NCBI GenBank assembly: GCA_025603075.1
Contig: MU626334.1
Coordinates: 28,921-92,920 of the forward strand
DNA: 64,000 nt
Reading direction: 5' to 3'
DNA from: Neoconidiobolus thromboides FSU 785
Taxonomy: Eukaryota; Entomophthoromycota; Entomophthoromycetes; Entomophthorales; Neoconidiobolaceae
A program made the position numbers and the translations under genes. Position 1 is the first letter of the stretch; each line of letters starts with the position of its first letter. Below are positions 49,976 through 62,432 of the stretch, piece after piece. The notes under the pieces were generated by a model. It was not told the origin of the DNA. It worked only from the letters and a program-made list of their open reading frames with translations, and searched no databases.

Positions 49976-50200
49976 CTTTATAGTTTTTTCGAAGAGAAGC
50001 TCCAAAAACTTTAATTAAATGAGGGCAGCATAAATGATCCTTATTAATCCATAAACTATATTTTTTATATATATTTTTAAATCTACATAAACACAGTATT
50101 TGTCCCTAAACACTATATTACATAAGTATATAATAAAGCTTAATAATTAATTACCTCTGCTTTTTTTCCCAAAAATTATGATTAAATTAAAGTAATATAT

Positions 50201-50298
50201 GGGGGTGTATTTTTTGTTTAAGAATTTTACTAGCAAGTTTCTCCACCTAAATAGCACTTAAAAAATGGGATAAGTAGTGAAACAAAAAAAATATCCTC
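50201..50298 (-). mobile_element. MITE copy 7
   Basis: 98 bp with ATAT repeats at 50197-50200 and 50299-50302; the right end is TATCCTC. Confidence 0.85.
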
Positions 50299-50725
50299 AT
50301 ATATAATCCATATGTAATTGGTTTTTCTATAATAATAAAGTTCATATTATTAATGATAATTGTTTAAAAATATAAATAGACATAAAATTAAGAAAGCTAT
50401 TTGGTTGAATTTGATTTCTATTTAAATACTTTTTTTATATTAAGTTTAGCAAAATTTTGATAATATGAGTTTTTGTAAAATACTATTTTATTAATTTAAT
50501 AATTAATTATATCACAATAATTATTCAATTTAAGGAAAGTTTAAATTAGTTATCCATAATTTAAAAATGTATTTGATTTTGATAATAAAACTACTCACTT
50601 AAATTTGTTACAAAATTTTTAATTGCAAAAATATTATTTTAGTATTTTGGTGTCTATACTTGATATTTATAATGTAAGATTTAATAGTTGGAACCTGATT
50701 TATATATATTAGTCATGTAAAATAT

Positions 50726-50823
50726 GGGGATGTTTTTTTGGCTTCATTATTTTTTCCATCTTTTAAGCGCTGTTCGAGTAGAAAAATTGTTAGTAAAATT
50801 CTCAAATACAAAAATACATCGCC
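50726..50823 (+). mobile_element. MITE copy 8
   Basis: 98 bp with ATAT repeats at 50722-50725 and 50824-50827; left end GGGGATG, right end CATCGCC. Confidence 0.88.
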
Positions 50824-51319
50824 ATATTATTTTATCAGCTTTATAATTAGTTATAATGTAGTAATCATTTAACTTGTTTCTAAAATTAATTATAGTTTTA
50901 CAGTTTAACTATGATTTATATAATATAGTATAATTAATTTAAGTTTTTTATTAAATTGTTTCCTAGTATTGTACTTTTAATAAAACCATTAAGTTTTTTT
51001 TGGTAATGTTTTATATAAAATTTATAATAGTATGTTTTATTTCATTTGTCTTATATAGTTTATAGTTTATTATATGGTATTTTTTATGATTCAAGTTTAT
51101 TATAGTTATAAATAAAAAAATTTGACTTACAACTAGTTAATTGAGTAAAAACTGTTTTAACTTCAACTATTAAATATTAACTTTTATAGTTATAAAAAGC
51201 TAAAAATTAAAAAAAACTTATAACAATTTATGAAAAATAAAAGACAAAATTATAATAAGAATAATAAAATATTTATATTAAAATATTACTTAATATAGTC
51301 AAAAGAAAATAAAAATAAA

Positions 51320-51411
51320 GGTGTTTTTTTAATTTCATCACTTTTTCTATTTTTAAGCATTATTTAAATAGAATAATTATTAGTAAAATTCTCACATAAA
51401 AATACGTCCCC
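51320..51411 (+). mobile_element. MITE copy 9 (left end eroded)
   Basis: The right end is CGTCCCC followed by ATAT. The left end is reduced to GGTG. Internal family segments are present, with AAGCATTATTT in place of the central AAGCGCTATTT. Confidence 0.75.
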
Positions 51412-51437
51412 ATATAATATTTAAAAATTAATTACAT

Positions 51438-51531
51438 GGGGATAGATTTTTATGTTTAAGAATTTTACTAACTTTTCCGCTCAAATAGTGCTTAAAAGAT
51501 GGAAAAAGTAATGAAACTAAAAAACACCCCC
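51438..51531 (-). mobile_element. MITE copy 10
   Basis: 94 bp, in the opposite orientation to copy 9 and 26 bp from it. The flanks are ACAT and ATGT: inverted, not direct, so this copy does not show the usual 4-bp repeat. Confidence 0.8.
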
Positions 51532-51695
51532 ATGTAGTAAAATACTATAAAAAATGAAGATAAATTTATTAAATTAGTATAACTAAAAATTTTATTTAAA
51601 CAAAAAAACAATTAAAAAGTAGGCAAATAACTGTTATAACAGTTTAAAAAAGTCAATACTAAAATATCTGCTACGGTAATTAATAATGTACTATT

Positions 51696-51791
51696 TGGGG
51701 ATGTTTTTTTGATTTCATTACTTTTCTATTTTTTTAAGCGATTTGAGTGGAAAGATTGCTAGTAAAATTATTAAATAAAAAAAACATTCCC
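51696..51791 (+). mobile_element. MITE copy 11
   Basis: 96 bp with ATTT repeats at 51692-51695 and 51792-51795. The central GCGCT is shortened by a small deletion. Confidence 0.85.
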
Positions 51792-52249
51792 ATTTAATAC
51801 ATAAATTTATCATATTTTATAGATCGTTTATATTTCTATTAAAAATCAGATTATAGTTTTTTTAATTAAAATAAGTTATTTATTATCTGCAACAGTAAAT
51901 CTTTTCATTGTCCTGTAAATGACAATTGTTTATCACTAAAAGTTTTAATAACGTTCCAATTTTATATCATTATTTTTTGTCTAAAGCAGATTAAGGCTTT
52001 TACAGCTCCCTTGTGACTTACTTAACTATTCATTTAAGAATCAACATTTTCTAGAAAGTTTAAAATCTCATGATAATGTCTTAAAAACTAGTTAGTTAGG
52101 TAGTTAATTATAAAAATTATCACAAATCAGATTAAAGTTGAGCTGTAACAAGAGTACTAAATTAAATTTGTCCATAAATACCCAGGTTTTATTTTATTAA
52201 AAATCGATCAAGACCCAGGATATTTTCAATCAAATTCTATTCAACATAT

Positions 52250-52346
52250 GAGGATATATTTTCTTAAGAATTTTACTAATAATCTTTCTACTCAAATAGC
52301 ACTTTAAGAAATAGAAAATGTGATGAAGCCCAAAAAAAACATCCTC
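52250..52346 (-). mobile_element. MITE copy 12
   Basis: 97 bp with ATAT repeats at 52246-52249 and 52347-52350. The termini GAGGATA / CATCCTC carry compensating changes. Confidence 0.82.
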
Positions 52347-53038
52347 ATATTATGTTTCTTAAAAAATAGAGTCCGATTAGACTAAAAGTAGTATAAAGTA
52401 TACAAATAGAAACTATCCATTTTAAATCCACCATTATAATTCTAAAGTAAAAGAAGAACCCTTTTAGTTTCATAAATCAAAAATATCAATAATACTAATA
52501 CAATTAGAAACTAGAACATAAAAAAATTACAAGAACTTTAAATAATTTTATGCCAGAAATTTATTGGTAAATTTAAGCCAATTAATAAAATTGATTGAAA
52601 ATTGGGGCCTATGCAAATTAATAAATTATTCATAATTCCTATTTAAAATCGTAAATTGACTAAATTTTTTAATTGTATATAGTTAACTAATAATATTCAA
52701 TAGTATGAATAATACTACTATTGTTTAGCTGTTTTATAATTATTAAATATATATTATTGCCATTGTTGAATAATATCATCATTAATGATGATGTATATTT
52801 CTAAGTTTATTAATAATAAGATTAATAGTCACATTATTTTCAAGGATAATTCAACCAAAATATATTTTAGATTTGATTGGTTTAATTTATTGATATGATT
52901 GGGTTATTGCCATTTATCTGATGCTAACTATTAACTAAATAAGTAATAACCCCTAAATTTCCACCATATTTAAATAAATAGAAATTGAATTGAAGTTGAA
53001 TTTATTTTTTATCAATTTATTTTATAATCTTATTTCAA

Positions 53039-53474
53039 ATGGTAATTTTAATTTGTATATATTAAATTAATAGCTTGTTTTTTTAATTTACTAATACCAA
53101 ACTAACTGATTGTTTTTCAATACATATAGACAATAGCCACTCGCTCTCATTTAAGTATAGAACAAGAAATCAAAAGAGAAAATTTGATTCAAGAAGATAA
53201 TTTTGAATTACAAGAACTTCAGCAAAAATATTATGGATTATGGAAGATGGAAGATTTGGAACAAGTAATTGATTTACCTTATTTATCCATACCCGATAAG
53301 AAACAACGTTGTTTTGACCTAAAAAATGCGCCTACTTATTTTCCTACAGAACTTGAGTTTAAAGATCCAACGAAATATATAGCTTCCATTAAACAAGAAG
53401 CGGAGCAATTTGGTATTTGTAAAATTATACCACCAAAATCATTTCAACCTAGTTTTTCATTAGATTTAAAGGTA

Positions 53475-53506
<32 letters not shown>

Positions 53507-55912
53507 TCTTATTAGTTTTATTAATGAATTTTATTATTTTTGTTATTTATTAATTTATTTATTATTATTTAGAATTTTAAATTTAATTCAAGAAGTCAAC
53601 AATTAAATTCAATAAGTGCTAAAAATCATGAAAGATTAAATTTTATTAATAATATTAAACAATTTCACTATCAATATGGTAAAGTTATGGACCATGAATT
53701 AACTTTATTTCATAAACCAATAGATCTTTATTTTTTAAGTCAACAAGTTAAGTTCCTTGGTGGTAGAAATAAAGTAAGTTATTTTAATAATATATGTTTT
53801 ATTTTAATACTTTATTTTTACATTTAATAATAATATTAATTTATCTAGATATGTGAAAAAAAATTATATGGTCAATTAGCACGTAATTTGGGTTATGATG
53901 TTAAAGTTCATCCCTCTATATCAAGTGCAGTTAAAGCATTTTATGATACTTGGTTATACCCATATGATCAATATATTAATACTAAAATGGGTAATAACAA
54001 CAATAACACTAATAATAATAGTAAAAAGAGAGTTAAATTAAGTGAAAATCGTAAAGAAGAAAAAGAAAATTCATGTGTTTTATGTACTTGTAATTCAAAA
54101 CTAAATGAAATAATACAATGTACAGAATGCAATTTAAATTGTCATTTTACTTGTTTAATACCACAAATGAATAAAAAACCAGAAGGTGAATTTTATTGTT
54201 CAACATGTATTAAATTAAGAGAAATTGATATTGGATTTGAAGAAGGAGATAGTTACACATTAGAACAATTTAAATTGAGAGCGGATACATTTAAAAGAAA
54301 ATATTTTGAAGATTTATATAAAAATAATAAAATCAATAAGCCCTTTGATCAATTTACATTACAAGAAAGGGAAAGTATTGCAGAAATAGAATTTTGGAAT
54401 CTAGTTAATAATCCAATCTCACAAATTGAAGTTGAATATGGTGCTGATTTACCAGCTTCTTATTTTGGTTCTGGTTTTCCAACAAAAGAAAAAGAGCCTC
54501 ATGATAAATTATCTGAAAATCCATGGAATTTAAATATATTACCTACGTTACCAACTTCTATGTTTTCTCATTTAAATACTAGTATCTCTGGAATGACAGT
54601 CCCTTGGCTTTACGTTGGTATGTGTTTTTCTACTTTTTGTTGGCATAATGAAGATCATTATGCTTATTCATTAAATTATCAACATTGGGGAGATACTAAA
54701 ACTTGGTATGGTATACCTGGATTAGCAGCTAATCAATTTGAAATGGCTATGAAAAAAGAAGTACCTAATTTATTTGAAAGACATCCCAACGTATTATCTC
54801 ATTTAGCACTTACTATATCCCCTGATGTATTATTAAGACATCAAGTACCTGTGTATTCTGTTGATCAACGACCTGGTGAATTTGTAGTTACATTTCCAAA
54901 AGCTTATCATGCTGGTTTTAATCAAGGTTTGAATTTTAATGAAGCAGTTAATTTTGCACCTTTAGATTGGTCTAAATTTGGGTTTGAATGTATCGAAAGA
55001 TATTCTAAATTTAAAATTGCTCCTATTTTTAGTCATGAACAATTAATTATTAAAACAGCTCAAAAACCGAGTAATTTACAACAAGCAAAAGATTTAATAG
55101 AGATGTTAAAAGAATTAATGAATAAGGAGATTCAATTAAGAAAAAAAATTAAAAGAATAATTATATTAGAAAAAGAAGAGAGTTATCCATTAAATCAAGA
55201 AATTGTTGTAAAAAATTGTGCTTTTTGTAATGTACCTTGTTATTTATCTTATATTCAATGTACTTGTGATAAAAAGGAAATTATTAGTTGTAGTGAACAT
55301 ATGTCCTGTATTTGTAACTGTCGATTATTGGAACGTCAATTAATTATTAAAGTAACAATTGAACAAATTCAACAAATAATTTATCAATTAAAGAACTATC
55401 CAATTAAAGAATCAGAATGGAAGTTGAAATATCAACAAATAATGATGAAAAATTATTTACCACCATTAACAGAAATTGAAATATTAATTGAAGAAATTCC
55501 AATAAACGGAAATTATAGTGAAGAAATTGAATATTTAAAATTATGTTTAAATGAATGTTATATATTTCGAGAATTAGCTAAAGCTATTTTAAAACCAAAA
55601 GCATGTTCACCAAGATCTTTATTAGTACCTAATAAAAATCAAAATCAACTAAGTTATTTAAAAGAATTAATTGTAAAAAGTAAACAATTAAAATTTGATT
55701 TTGTAGAAATTCAATTAGTTTTAAATTTAAACAAAGAAATTGAAAAGATTGAATTAGAAGTTAAAGAGATTCAAAAAATGATGGAAAATAACATTAAAGT
55801 AGATAAGGAGCAGTTGAAAATGTTGAAACAAAAATTAGATCAAATTCCATTTTTTATTCAAGAAAAAACAATAATAGAAAATTTAAGTTTAAAATTTAAT
55901 AATGAATTTTAA
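53039..55912 (+). CDS. KDM5/Lid2-type JmjC histone H3K4 demethylase
   Basis: Proposed exons 53039-53041 (ATG only), 53130-53471, 53573-53773 and 53849-55912 encode 869 aa, in phase. Order: JmjN ([18 protein letters not shown], about residues 53-75), ARID (about 130-215, with [18 protein letters not shown]) and a PHD finger (257-302, CVLCTCN...[10 protein letters not shown]...FYCSTC). The JmjC domain follows with Fe(II) ligands H448, E450 ([12 protein letters not shown]) and H536 (AYHAGFN). The C5HC2 zinc finger begins at about residue 635. This arrangement is unique to KDM5 enzymes, which remove di- and trimethyl marks from H3K4. It ends soon after the C5HC2 and PLU-1-like helical part, without the C-terminal PHD fingers of larger homologues. 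The 3-nt first coding exon is my best reading of an otherwise start-less exon 2. Confidence 0.88.
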
Positions 55913-56240
55913 GTGTATTAATAAGAGTTTAAGTTTTAAATTATTGGGGGTATATTATTTAATAATAAAAGTAAAGTAGAATATGAATATAGTAAGGATA
56001 TAGTTTAATTGAATATAATAAGAAGATATTATTAAATTGATGAGAATATATTATTTTAAAGATTATTTTTAATTTTGAGTGTTTTAATTTATAATAAAAA
56101 ATAAAAAAATAAATAAAAAGGGAAATAAAATAGTTCTTGTTTTTTATTTTTTATTTTTTATTTTTTATTTTTTATTTTTTATTTTTTATTTTTTATTTTT
56201 TATTATTTTTTTAATAAAATAATATTTAATTTAATTTAAT
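55913..56240. repeat. Tandem repeats between convergent genes
   Basis: About ten copies of a 7-bp unit, T6A, run from roughly 56140 to 56210. A 5-bp unit TTTAA at about 56225-56250 runs over the Rax2 stop codon. The stretch lies between the 3' ends of the KDM5 (+) and Rax2 (-) genes. Confidence 0.8.
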
Positions 56241-57352
56241 TTAATTTAATGTCTTATTATCTAATATAGGTGAAGAATTAGATAATAAAGGAATTTCGAC
56301 AGAATGATTTAATATATTTGATTTAAATTTTAAATATAATAATAATAAACCAATTGAAACAAGAGATAATATTAATAATAAAGAAATAGCTAAAGATATT
56401 AAAATAATTAAACTTAAAGGTAAATATTCTCTTTGTTTTAAATAATAAGGTAATGGTAAGTAAAAATTTAAATTTCCTAATATTAATTGATTCTCTTTAC
56501 TTATTGTTGTACTAGTTAAATAAGGTATCCATTGATTTCCATCATAAATTGCAGCTGAACATAAACCATAATGATCTAAATTTAATTGACCTGAAATTAA
56601 TAATGTATATTCTTTTGGCCATAATTTGTTATATTGATTTTGTATATTATTAATATTATTATTTGTTATTGTTGATAGTGATATTGTTGTATTTAATAAA
56701 GGTAATAATAAAGGTAAATTTAATGATTTACTTTTATTGATACCATTACTTAATAAAACTAAATTATCAGTTCTATTAAACCAAGCTAAATAAGTAGAAT
56801 ATTCTTCTTCTTGTAATTGTTGTTGTAGTAATAGTTGTTGTTGTTGTTGTCGTTGTTGTTGTTGCTTATTTTCATATTGTTTTCCTACTAAAAAATAACC
56901 TGAAGAAACAATATCAAAACTTAAATCTAAAATATCTCCTTTAAATTTAATATCCAAATTTAGCCATTTTTGATTATTATTATCTAATTTAATAATTCTG
57001 GTTTGATTATTAATATCTTTTACTATTAAAGTCATATCATTAAAATTTAAATCATTAATTATTTTAATAACTTGAGTGATTTCATTTGGTAATTCAATTT
57101 CTAAATCAATCCATTGTTTTAAATCCATATCCATCAAACATATATTTTTACAATGTTTCATACCTTCTATTGAATCAAATTGACCTCCAATTGCTATATT
57201 TTGACTATTTTTTATACGTTGAATACTATTGATTTTAATATTATTTCCTCGAATCATTGGTATTGTATAATCAAAATCCTTATTAATTAAAGAATAAATT
57301 AAAAATGAAGAAGTAGAAGAAGTAGAAGAAGTAGAGGTAGGAGTAAGTAATA

Positions 57353-57430
<78 letters not shown>

Positions 57431-60145
57431 CTAATAAATTACCAGTAATAAATAAATCATTATCTGTTAAATAAATTTGATTAATAAATTGATTTTTAAT
57501 ATTAATATTAATCCACTGTTCATCTTTTAATATAAAAATACCTTGTTGATTATGAATTTTAAAATTAGTAGCTAATACTATTAAATTATTATTATTTAAA
57601 TTTAATTCATTAACTGTTGTTATTGATTGCTGTTGATTTAATGATATTAAATTATTAGTATTGTTATTTAAATTAGGTAAATTTATAAATTGTCCATTTG
57701 AATTAAATTTAACTAGTCCATTTGAATTGATCTATTAATTTTAATTTTAGTTAATATTATTAATATCAATATTACTGTTATTATTATATTTACCTGTTCT
57801 ACTTTATTTATATCACCTAAAATTAATGTAATATTCTTTTTATAATAAGGAATAAAATAATTTAATTTACTAAAAATAATGAGATTAATAACAATAAAAT
57901 AATAATATAATTAAGTTACTTACCCAAAAATAAATGGTAAATTAATTTGATTATTTAAACTTAATGTATTATTTTTATCTACATTAAAATTTAAATAAGA
58001 TTGAATATTATTATTATTATTATTATTATTTATAATTGAATAATTGGAGTTTATAAATAATTGATTATTAACTTTATTAATATTATAAATATCATTAAAT
58101 AAAACATTATTATTTAATAAATTAAACTGTTGTAAATTAAAATTATAATATGTTAAATTTTTAATTTGTGAATTATTTAATTGAAATGGTCCATAACATA
58201 ATAATATTTCATTATTCATTAATTCAATTTGTTGAATATATCCTTTATTATTATTATTATTATTATTGTTATCTTCTTTTTTAATAATTAATTCATAATT
58301 TGTTTGATTATCACCTTTGATTAATAATGGTTGGTTAAATTGATCTTTACCAGCTAATATAATCTCATTCTCCTTATATTTTATTACATCATAAATTGTA
58401 TAATTATTTTGATTATTATTTTGATTAATCCATGTATAAAGTTGATCATTAATAGTATTGTTTAATAAATTATAACTTAATAAACCATTTAAATTATTAT
58501 TGCTATTTAATTTAACTATTTTAATAGAATCAAATAAAAAATCTAGTTTATTATTATTATTATTATTACTTAATATTAATTGATAATTTTTATTTTTTAA
58601 AAATTGATCTTCAATTAATAAATAATTTAAATTATTCTCATTCTTATTATTAAATTGAATTGTTTTTTTTTCATTATTAAATTGAATATTTAGTTGTTGA
58701 ATACATGTAACTTCATTATAATAACAAGGTCCTAATTTTAAATAAATTTGATATTTACCTGATTGTTGTAATTTAAATTGAATATTCAATGAATTTTTAT
58801 TATTGGATTTACTACTTAAATAATAATCTTTAGTATTATTATTGTAATGTTGAATACTCCATTTTCCAATTCTTTCTATTTGATAATAATTATTATTATT
58901 ACATAATTCTCTATTATTTTTATCTTCATTGTCTTCTTCATTATTATCTTCATTACTATCTTCACTATTACTATTATTATTATTATATTGATTGTATTTA
59001 ATAATTTGATCTTTTGTAAATAATCGAACACTTTTTAAACCCATAGCCTGATTATAACTTTCCAATAAATGAATTTCAATTCCTGATAATTGAAAATTTT
59101 CTTTTGAATTAATAAAAAACACTTGCTCCTTATTATTATTATCTAATATACATTTATCTTTACAAATATTAAATGTATTATTATTATTATTATTATTATT
59201 ATATTTTAATTCTAATAATTGATTATTTGGTATGGAATAAATTTGAAATGATTTTGTTGAATATTGATTATTTAATAATAAATTAACTAATTTAATACTT
59301 AATAATTCTGTTTCATAACCCCATTCTAAACGAATATAACCTACTTGTCCATTCATTAAACTAATACCTAATTGGTTATTACATGGACTTGTATTAACTA
59401 ATTGATTTAAACTTGAATTTGTTGATTTACCACCAATTTTAATTTGTTCTTTATTCAATATTAATTCATTTAAATACGGATAACCTTGTTGAATACTATC
59501 TAAAGTAGACTGAAATTCACCAGCCATTAATATTTCATTGGAATTTAATAACAATAATTTATTAACTTGTCCATTCAAACCAAGAAAATCAAATGGATTT
59601 ATAGAATATATATTCTCTTTTAGTTGTAATTTCACTATATTATTAATAGTCTTTTGATTTTTATAATTGAGTTGAAATTTTCCAGCTAAATATAATTCAT
59701 GTTGATGGCATTTAATATCATTGATTTCTCCATTAAAATCCTTTAATAAATATTCTATTTTGTTTGTATCATCTAAATCAATTTTCATTATTCCATATTG
59801 TTCATTATCTTTATAAATATCTCCAGTTAAATATAATTGATTAGTATTATTTACTTCATTAATACAATAATTTGTTATCTTAGTTTGACTATTGAATTTG
59901 ATATTTTGTTGTAGATTAGTATTATTATTATTATTGTTATCAGTTGATAATATTGTATTATTAAGTGTATTATTATATAAATAAATTCCATATCCTGAAT
60001 TATTATCATTTAATAAATTAGGTTCATTAATTACATTACTTAATCCAATAAAATTCCCATAAATACCAATCTCTTTCAAAGCGGCTTGATTCAATTGAAA
60101 CCCTATCGTTATGTGTATTAAGAAATAAAAATAAAGAAGTAGCAT
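56241..60145 (-). CDS. rax2: Rax2-like cortical polarity landmark, type I membrane protein
   Basis: Three exons, 60145-57924, 57869-57794 and 57731-56241, in phase, encode 1,262 aa. A signal peptide (LLLYFYFLIHITIGF) leads a very long, heavily N-glycosylatable luminal/extracellular part with repeated beta-propeller-like LAGKFQL, MAGEFQS and LAGKDQF strands. These are typical of the Rax2 family, which has kelch-like (G)xF motifs. One hydrophobic segment near the C-terminus (LSLIILISLAISLLLILSLV) is followed by a short cytoplasmic tail. In yeasts Rax2 marks old division sites together with Rax1. Poly-Asn runs are many; one of about 25 residues is coded by pure AAT repeats at 57354-57430. Both introns are small, and exon 3 lacks a Met until 57257, which confirms the splice. 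Confidence 0.85.
57354..57430 (-). repeat. Trinucleotide AAT repeat coding poly-Asn in Rax2
   Basis: About 25 uninterrupted AAT codons (TTA on the plus strand) in exon 3 of the Rax2 gene. Pure triplet runs of this length are usually variable in copy number. Confidence 0.9.
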
Positions 60146-60683
60146 CTTATTAAAAAGAAATAGAATGTTAAATAGTTTAATTAAGAAATAATAACAATCT
60201 AAAAATTGTTATTTTTTACTAAGTTCCCCTCTCTTTTTTTTGAGAGTGTTTTTTTCTTCTCCACATTTTTACTTTATTGGTACAAATTGTTGATACTTTT
60301 TATTATAACTTACAGAGTTTATTGGTGGATTCTTGAATGAATGTTCAAGTTAATGTTCAAACGTTACATTAATTGCTAATTATTTTAAAATTAACATGTG
60401 GTTGATTAAATTGTCATAATCGAAGTAAAATTATTAATAGACTTTATAAAATTTAAATTAAACTTTTATTTATTATATATAGTTATTAAATTATATTTAT
60501 TTTAGCAAAAAGCATTTAATAAAAAAAAAAGCATTATTTTCGAATTCAAATTCAAATTCAAATTCAAATTCAATATCGCATAAATACTAATAATCCCATG
60601 TATAAAAAATCTAATAAGAACTTAATAAAAACTTAAGCTAAAAATAAAGTAATCATTCGATTTTTATTTAAGAAAAAGAGAAA
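60146..60683. other. Divergent intergenic region with hexamer repeat
   Basis: It separates the Rax2 (-) and lumazine synthase (+) starts. About five copies of a 6-bp unit, ATTCAA, lie at 60543-60573. An antisense-like pair of TTTTTTTTGAGAG and TTTTTTCTTCTCC runs lies near 60.23 kb. Promoters for both genes are expected here. Confidence 0.55.
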
Positions 60684-61190
60684 ATGAATAATAATAAATT
60701 TGAAAAAGGGTTACCAGTAAAAGTCGAAAAGGTAGATGGTAGCAATTTACGTATCTTAATCATTCATGCTCGTTGGAATGAAGGTATTATTTCAAACTTA
60801 AAACAAGGTGCTATTGATACACTTGTTAATGTACACAACGTCCAATCCAGTAACATCGTAATCAAAGAAGTACCTGGAGCTTATGAGCTACCATTTGCTT
60901 GTAAAAAACTTATTCAATTATCTCAAAAACATGATGAGCATCCATTTGATGCTGTTATTGCTATTGGCGTATTAATTAAAGGTTCTACTATGCACTTTGA
61001 ATATATTTGTGAAGCAGTAACTCAAGGCATTACTAATGTTGCATTACAAACAAATGTTCCAGTTATCTTTGGGGTATTGACTTGTTTAAGTGATGAACAA
61101 GCTATCCAAAGATCTGATGATAATGTAGGTCATAATCATGGTAAAGATTGGGGCTCTGCTGCAGTGGAGATGAGCTTATTGGGATTATAA
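60684..61190 (+). CDS. RIB4: 6,7-dimethyl-8-ribityllumazine synthase
   Basis: Single exon, 168 aa, full family length. It condenses 5-amino-6-ribitylaminouracil with 3,4-dihydroxybutanone 4-phosphate in riboflavin synthesis. Visible motifs: HARWNEGI with the ring-stacking aromatic W31, [12 protein letters not shown] (63-74), [15 protein letters not shown] with the catalytic His H104, PVIFGVLTC, and [13 protein letters not shown] near the end. No presequence, so it should be cytosolic. No intron interrupts it. It stands alone among unrelated genes, as is normal for fungi. Confidence 0.95.
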   Translation: MNNNKFEKGLPVKVEKVDGSNLRILIIHARWNEGIISNLKQGAIDTLVNVHNVQSSNIVIKEVPGAYELPFACKKLIQLSQKHDEHPFDAVIAIGVLIKGSTMHFEYICEAVTQGITNVALQTNVPVIFGVLTCLSDEQAIQRSDDNVGHNHGKDWGSAAVEMSLLGL

Positions 61191-61221
61191 AAATAAAATA
61201 AAATAAAATAAAATATTATTT

Positions 61222-62268
61222 TTATTGTAGATTTATTGACTCAATTCGATGACCTAATTTATAATATAATTTATCAATTTCAAATTCAATAGTTGAAGTT
61301 TGTTGAGTTAATTTTTCATTATTTAATAGAGATTGTAGAATAGTTTCATTAATTGAAAAAGGTGGTAATGACCAATATAAAGAAGTATGAAATCTTGGAG
61401 GCTATAAAAAATAATTATATTATTAAAAAGGCAATAAATTAGAATATAGATACTTACATCATAAAATGGAGGTTGATTATAAGTTAATAATATAATATTC
61501 ATTTTTTTGGATAATATATTTAATTTTTGATTACTATTGGAACTCGTTTCTAAACTTAAAAATGTACGTGTTTTATCTTCATTTTCAAAATAAGTTAAAT
61601 TATTAAACTGGATAGTAAATCTAATAATATAGTTGATAAATAGTAATAGATTGTAATAAATAACTAAATAAAATACTTACTTATTCATTTCCCTAAATGA
61701 ATATTTTAATTTACTTTCCAATCCTCTCAATTGTTCATATTTAAAAAAACATGTTTTAGATAATGATAAAGTAAAACTATTGATTTCTTTATTAATACAC
61801 ATATTCAAACCTTCCTTATTTCCATATTCTTTACTAAAAACATTATTTGTTTCTTTAGTTAATTTTGAATACCATTGTGAATACTTTATATCAACTGGAA
61901 CTATAATAAGTTATAGATGAGTTATTTTTTTAATTTAAAGATGGAGATGATTAAAATTTACTCTTTAAAAATAAGAAAAAAGACCAATTTCCTTCAATAT
62001 GAGGTATTTTTCTTATCCTACCTTGATGAAAAGTGGGATCAAATGATCTTTCTATAGTTTTTTTTTATAAAAAAAATATTAGTTTTATTTATTTTTCAAA
62101 ATTACTTTTTTTTTCATTATCTTTAATAATAAATTCAGGTAATGGTAACCTTTTAGTGTATAAATATTAGTGAGGTTTCTTTATTGTAATTGAATATAAT
62201 GTTTACTTTTCTTTTTCTACTTTATTTACAGCTTCTTCATTATCACTATCGGAATAATTTACTAACAT
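61222..62268 (-). CDS. USB1-like (Mpn1) 2H phosphodiesterase family protein, first HxS motif altered
   Basis: Six exons, 62268-62207, 62149-62106, 62051-61962, 61900-61681, 61620-61458 and 61401-61222, encode 252 aa. The family pattern is clear: GRIRKIPHIEGNW near the start, FTLSLSKT, the mid-part FTIQFNNLTYFENEDKTRTFLSLE, LLTYNQPPFYDPPRFHTSLYW at the end. USB1 trims the 3' end of U6 snRNA using two HxS tetrapeptides. The second is intact (H198-T-S200). The first reads T109-L-S111 where the His belongs. Either catalysis is lost or altered, or the base at that codon is a sequence error. The 3' end is only 31 bp from the lumazine synthase stop, the two genes converging. Confidence 0.8.
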
Positions 62269-62360
62269 TTTTAATTTATTAAAAATAAATAAAAAAATTC
62301 AATTTTGTTTACATTTGATATTATTTAAAATGATCTTTAATTTTTAAATTCTAAAAATTA

Positions 62361-62432
62361 AGGTCCCACCGAGAATCGAACTCGGATTACAAGGATCAAA
62401 ACCTTGGGTGCTAACCATTACACCATGGAACC
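62361..62432 (-). tRNA. tRNA-Gln (UUG)
   Basis: 72 nt on the minus strand: acceptor stem GGTTCCA / TGGGACC, D-arm TGGTGTAATGGTTAGCA, anticodon loop TTTTGAT giving UUG, and T-arm CCGAGTTCGATTCTCGG. No intron. All stems pair, with one G-U in the acceptor. Confidence 0.95.

Larger units (their letters stand above)
49976..53038. other. Gene-free region rich in MITE copies
   Basis: Six copies of the MITE family lie between 50.20 and 52.35 kb; the rest is very AT-rich. No gene is supported. The right end must hold the KDM5 promoter. Confidence 0.55.
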
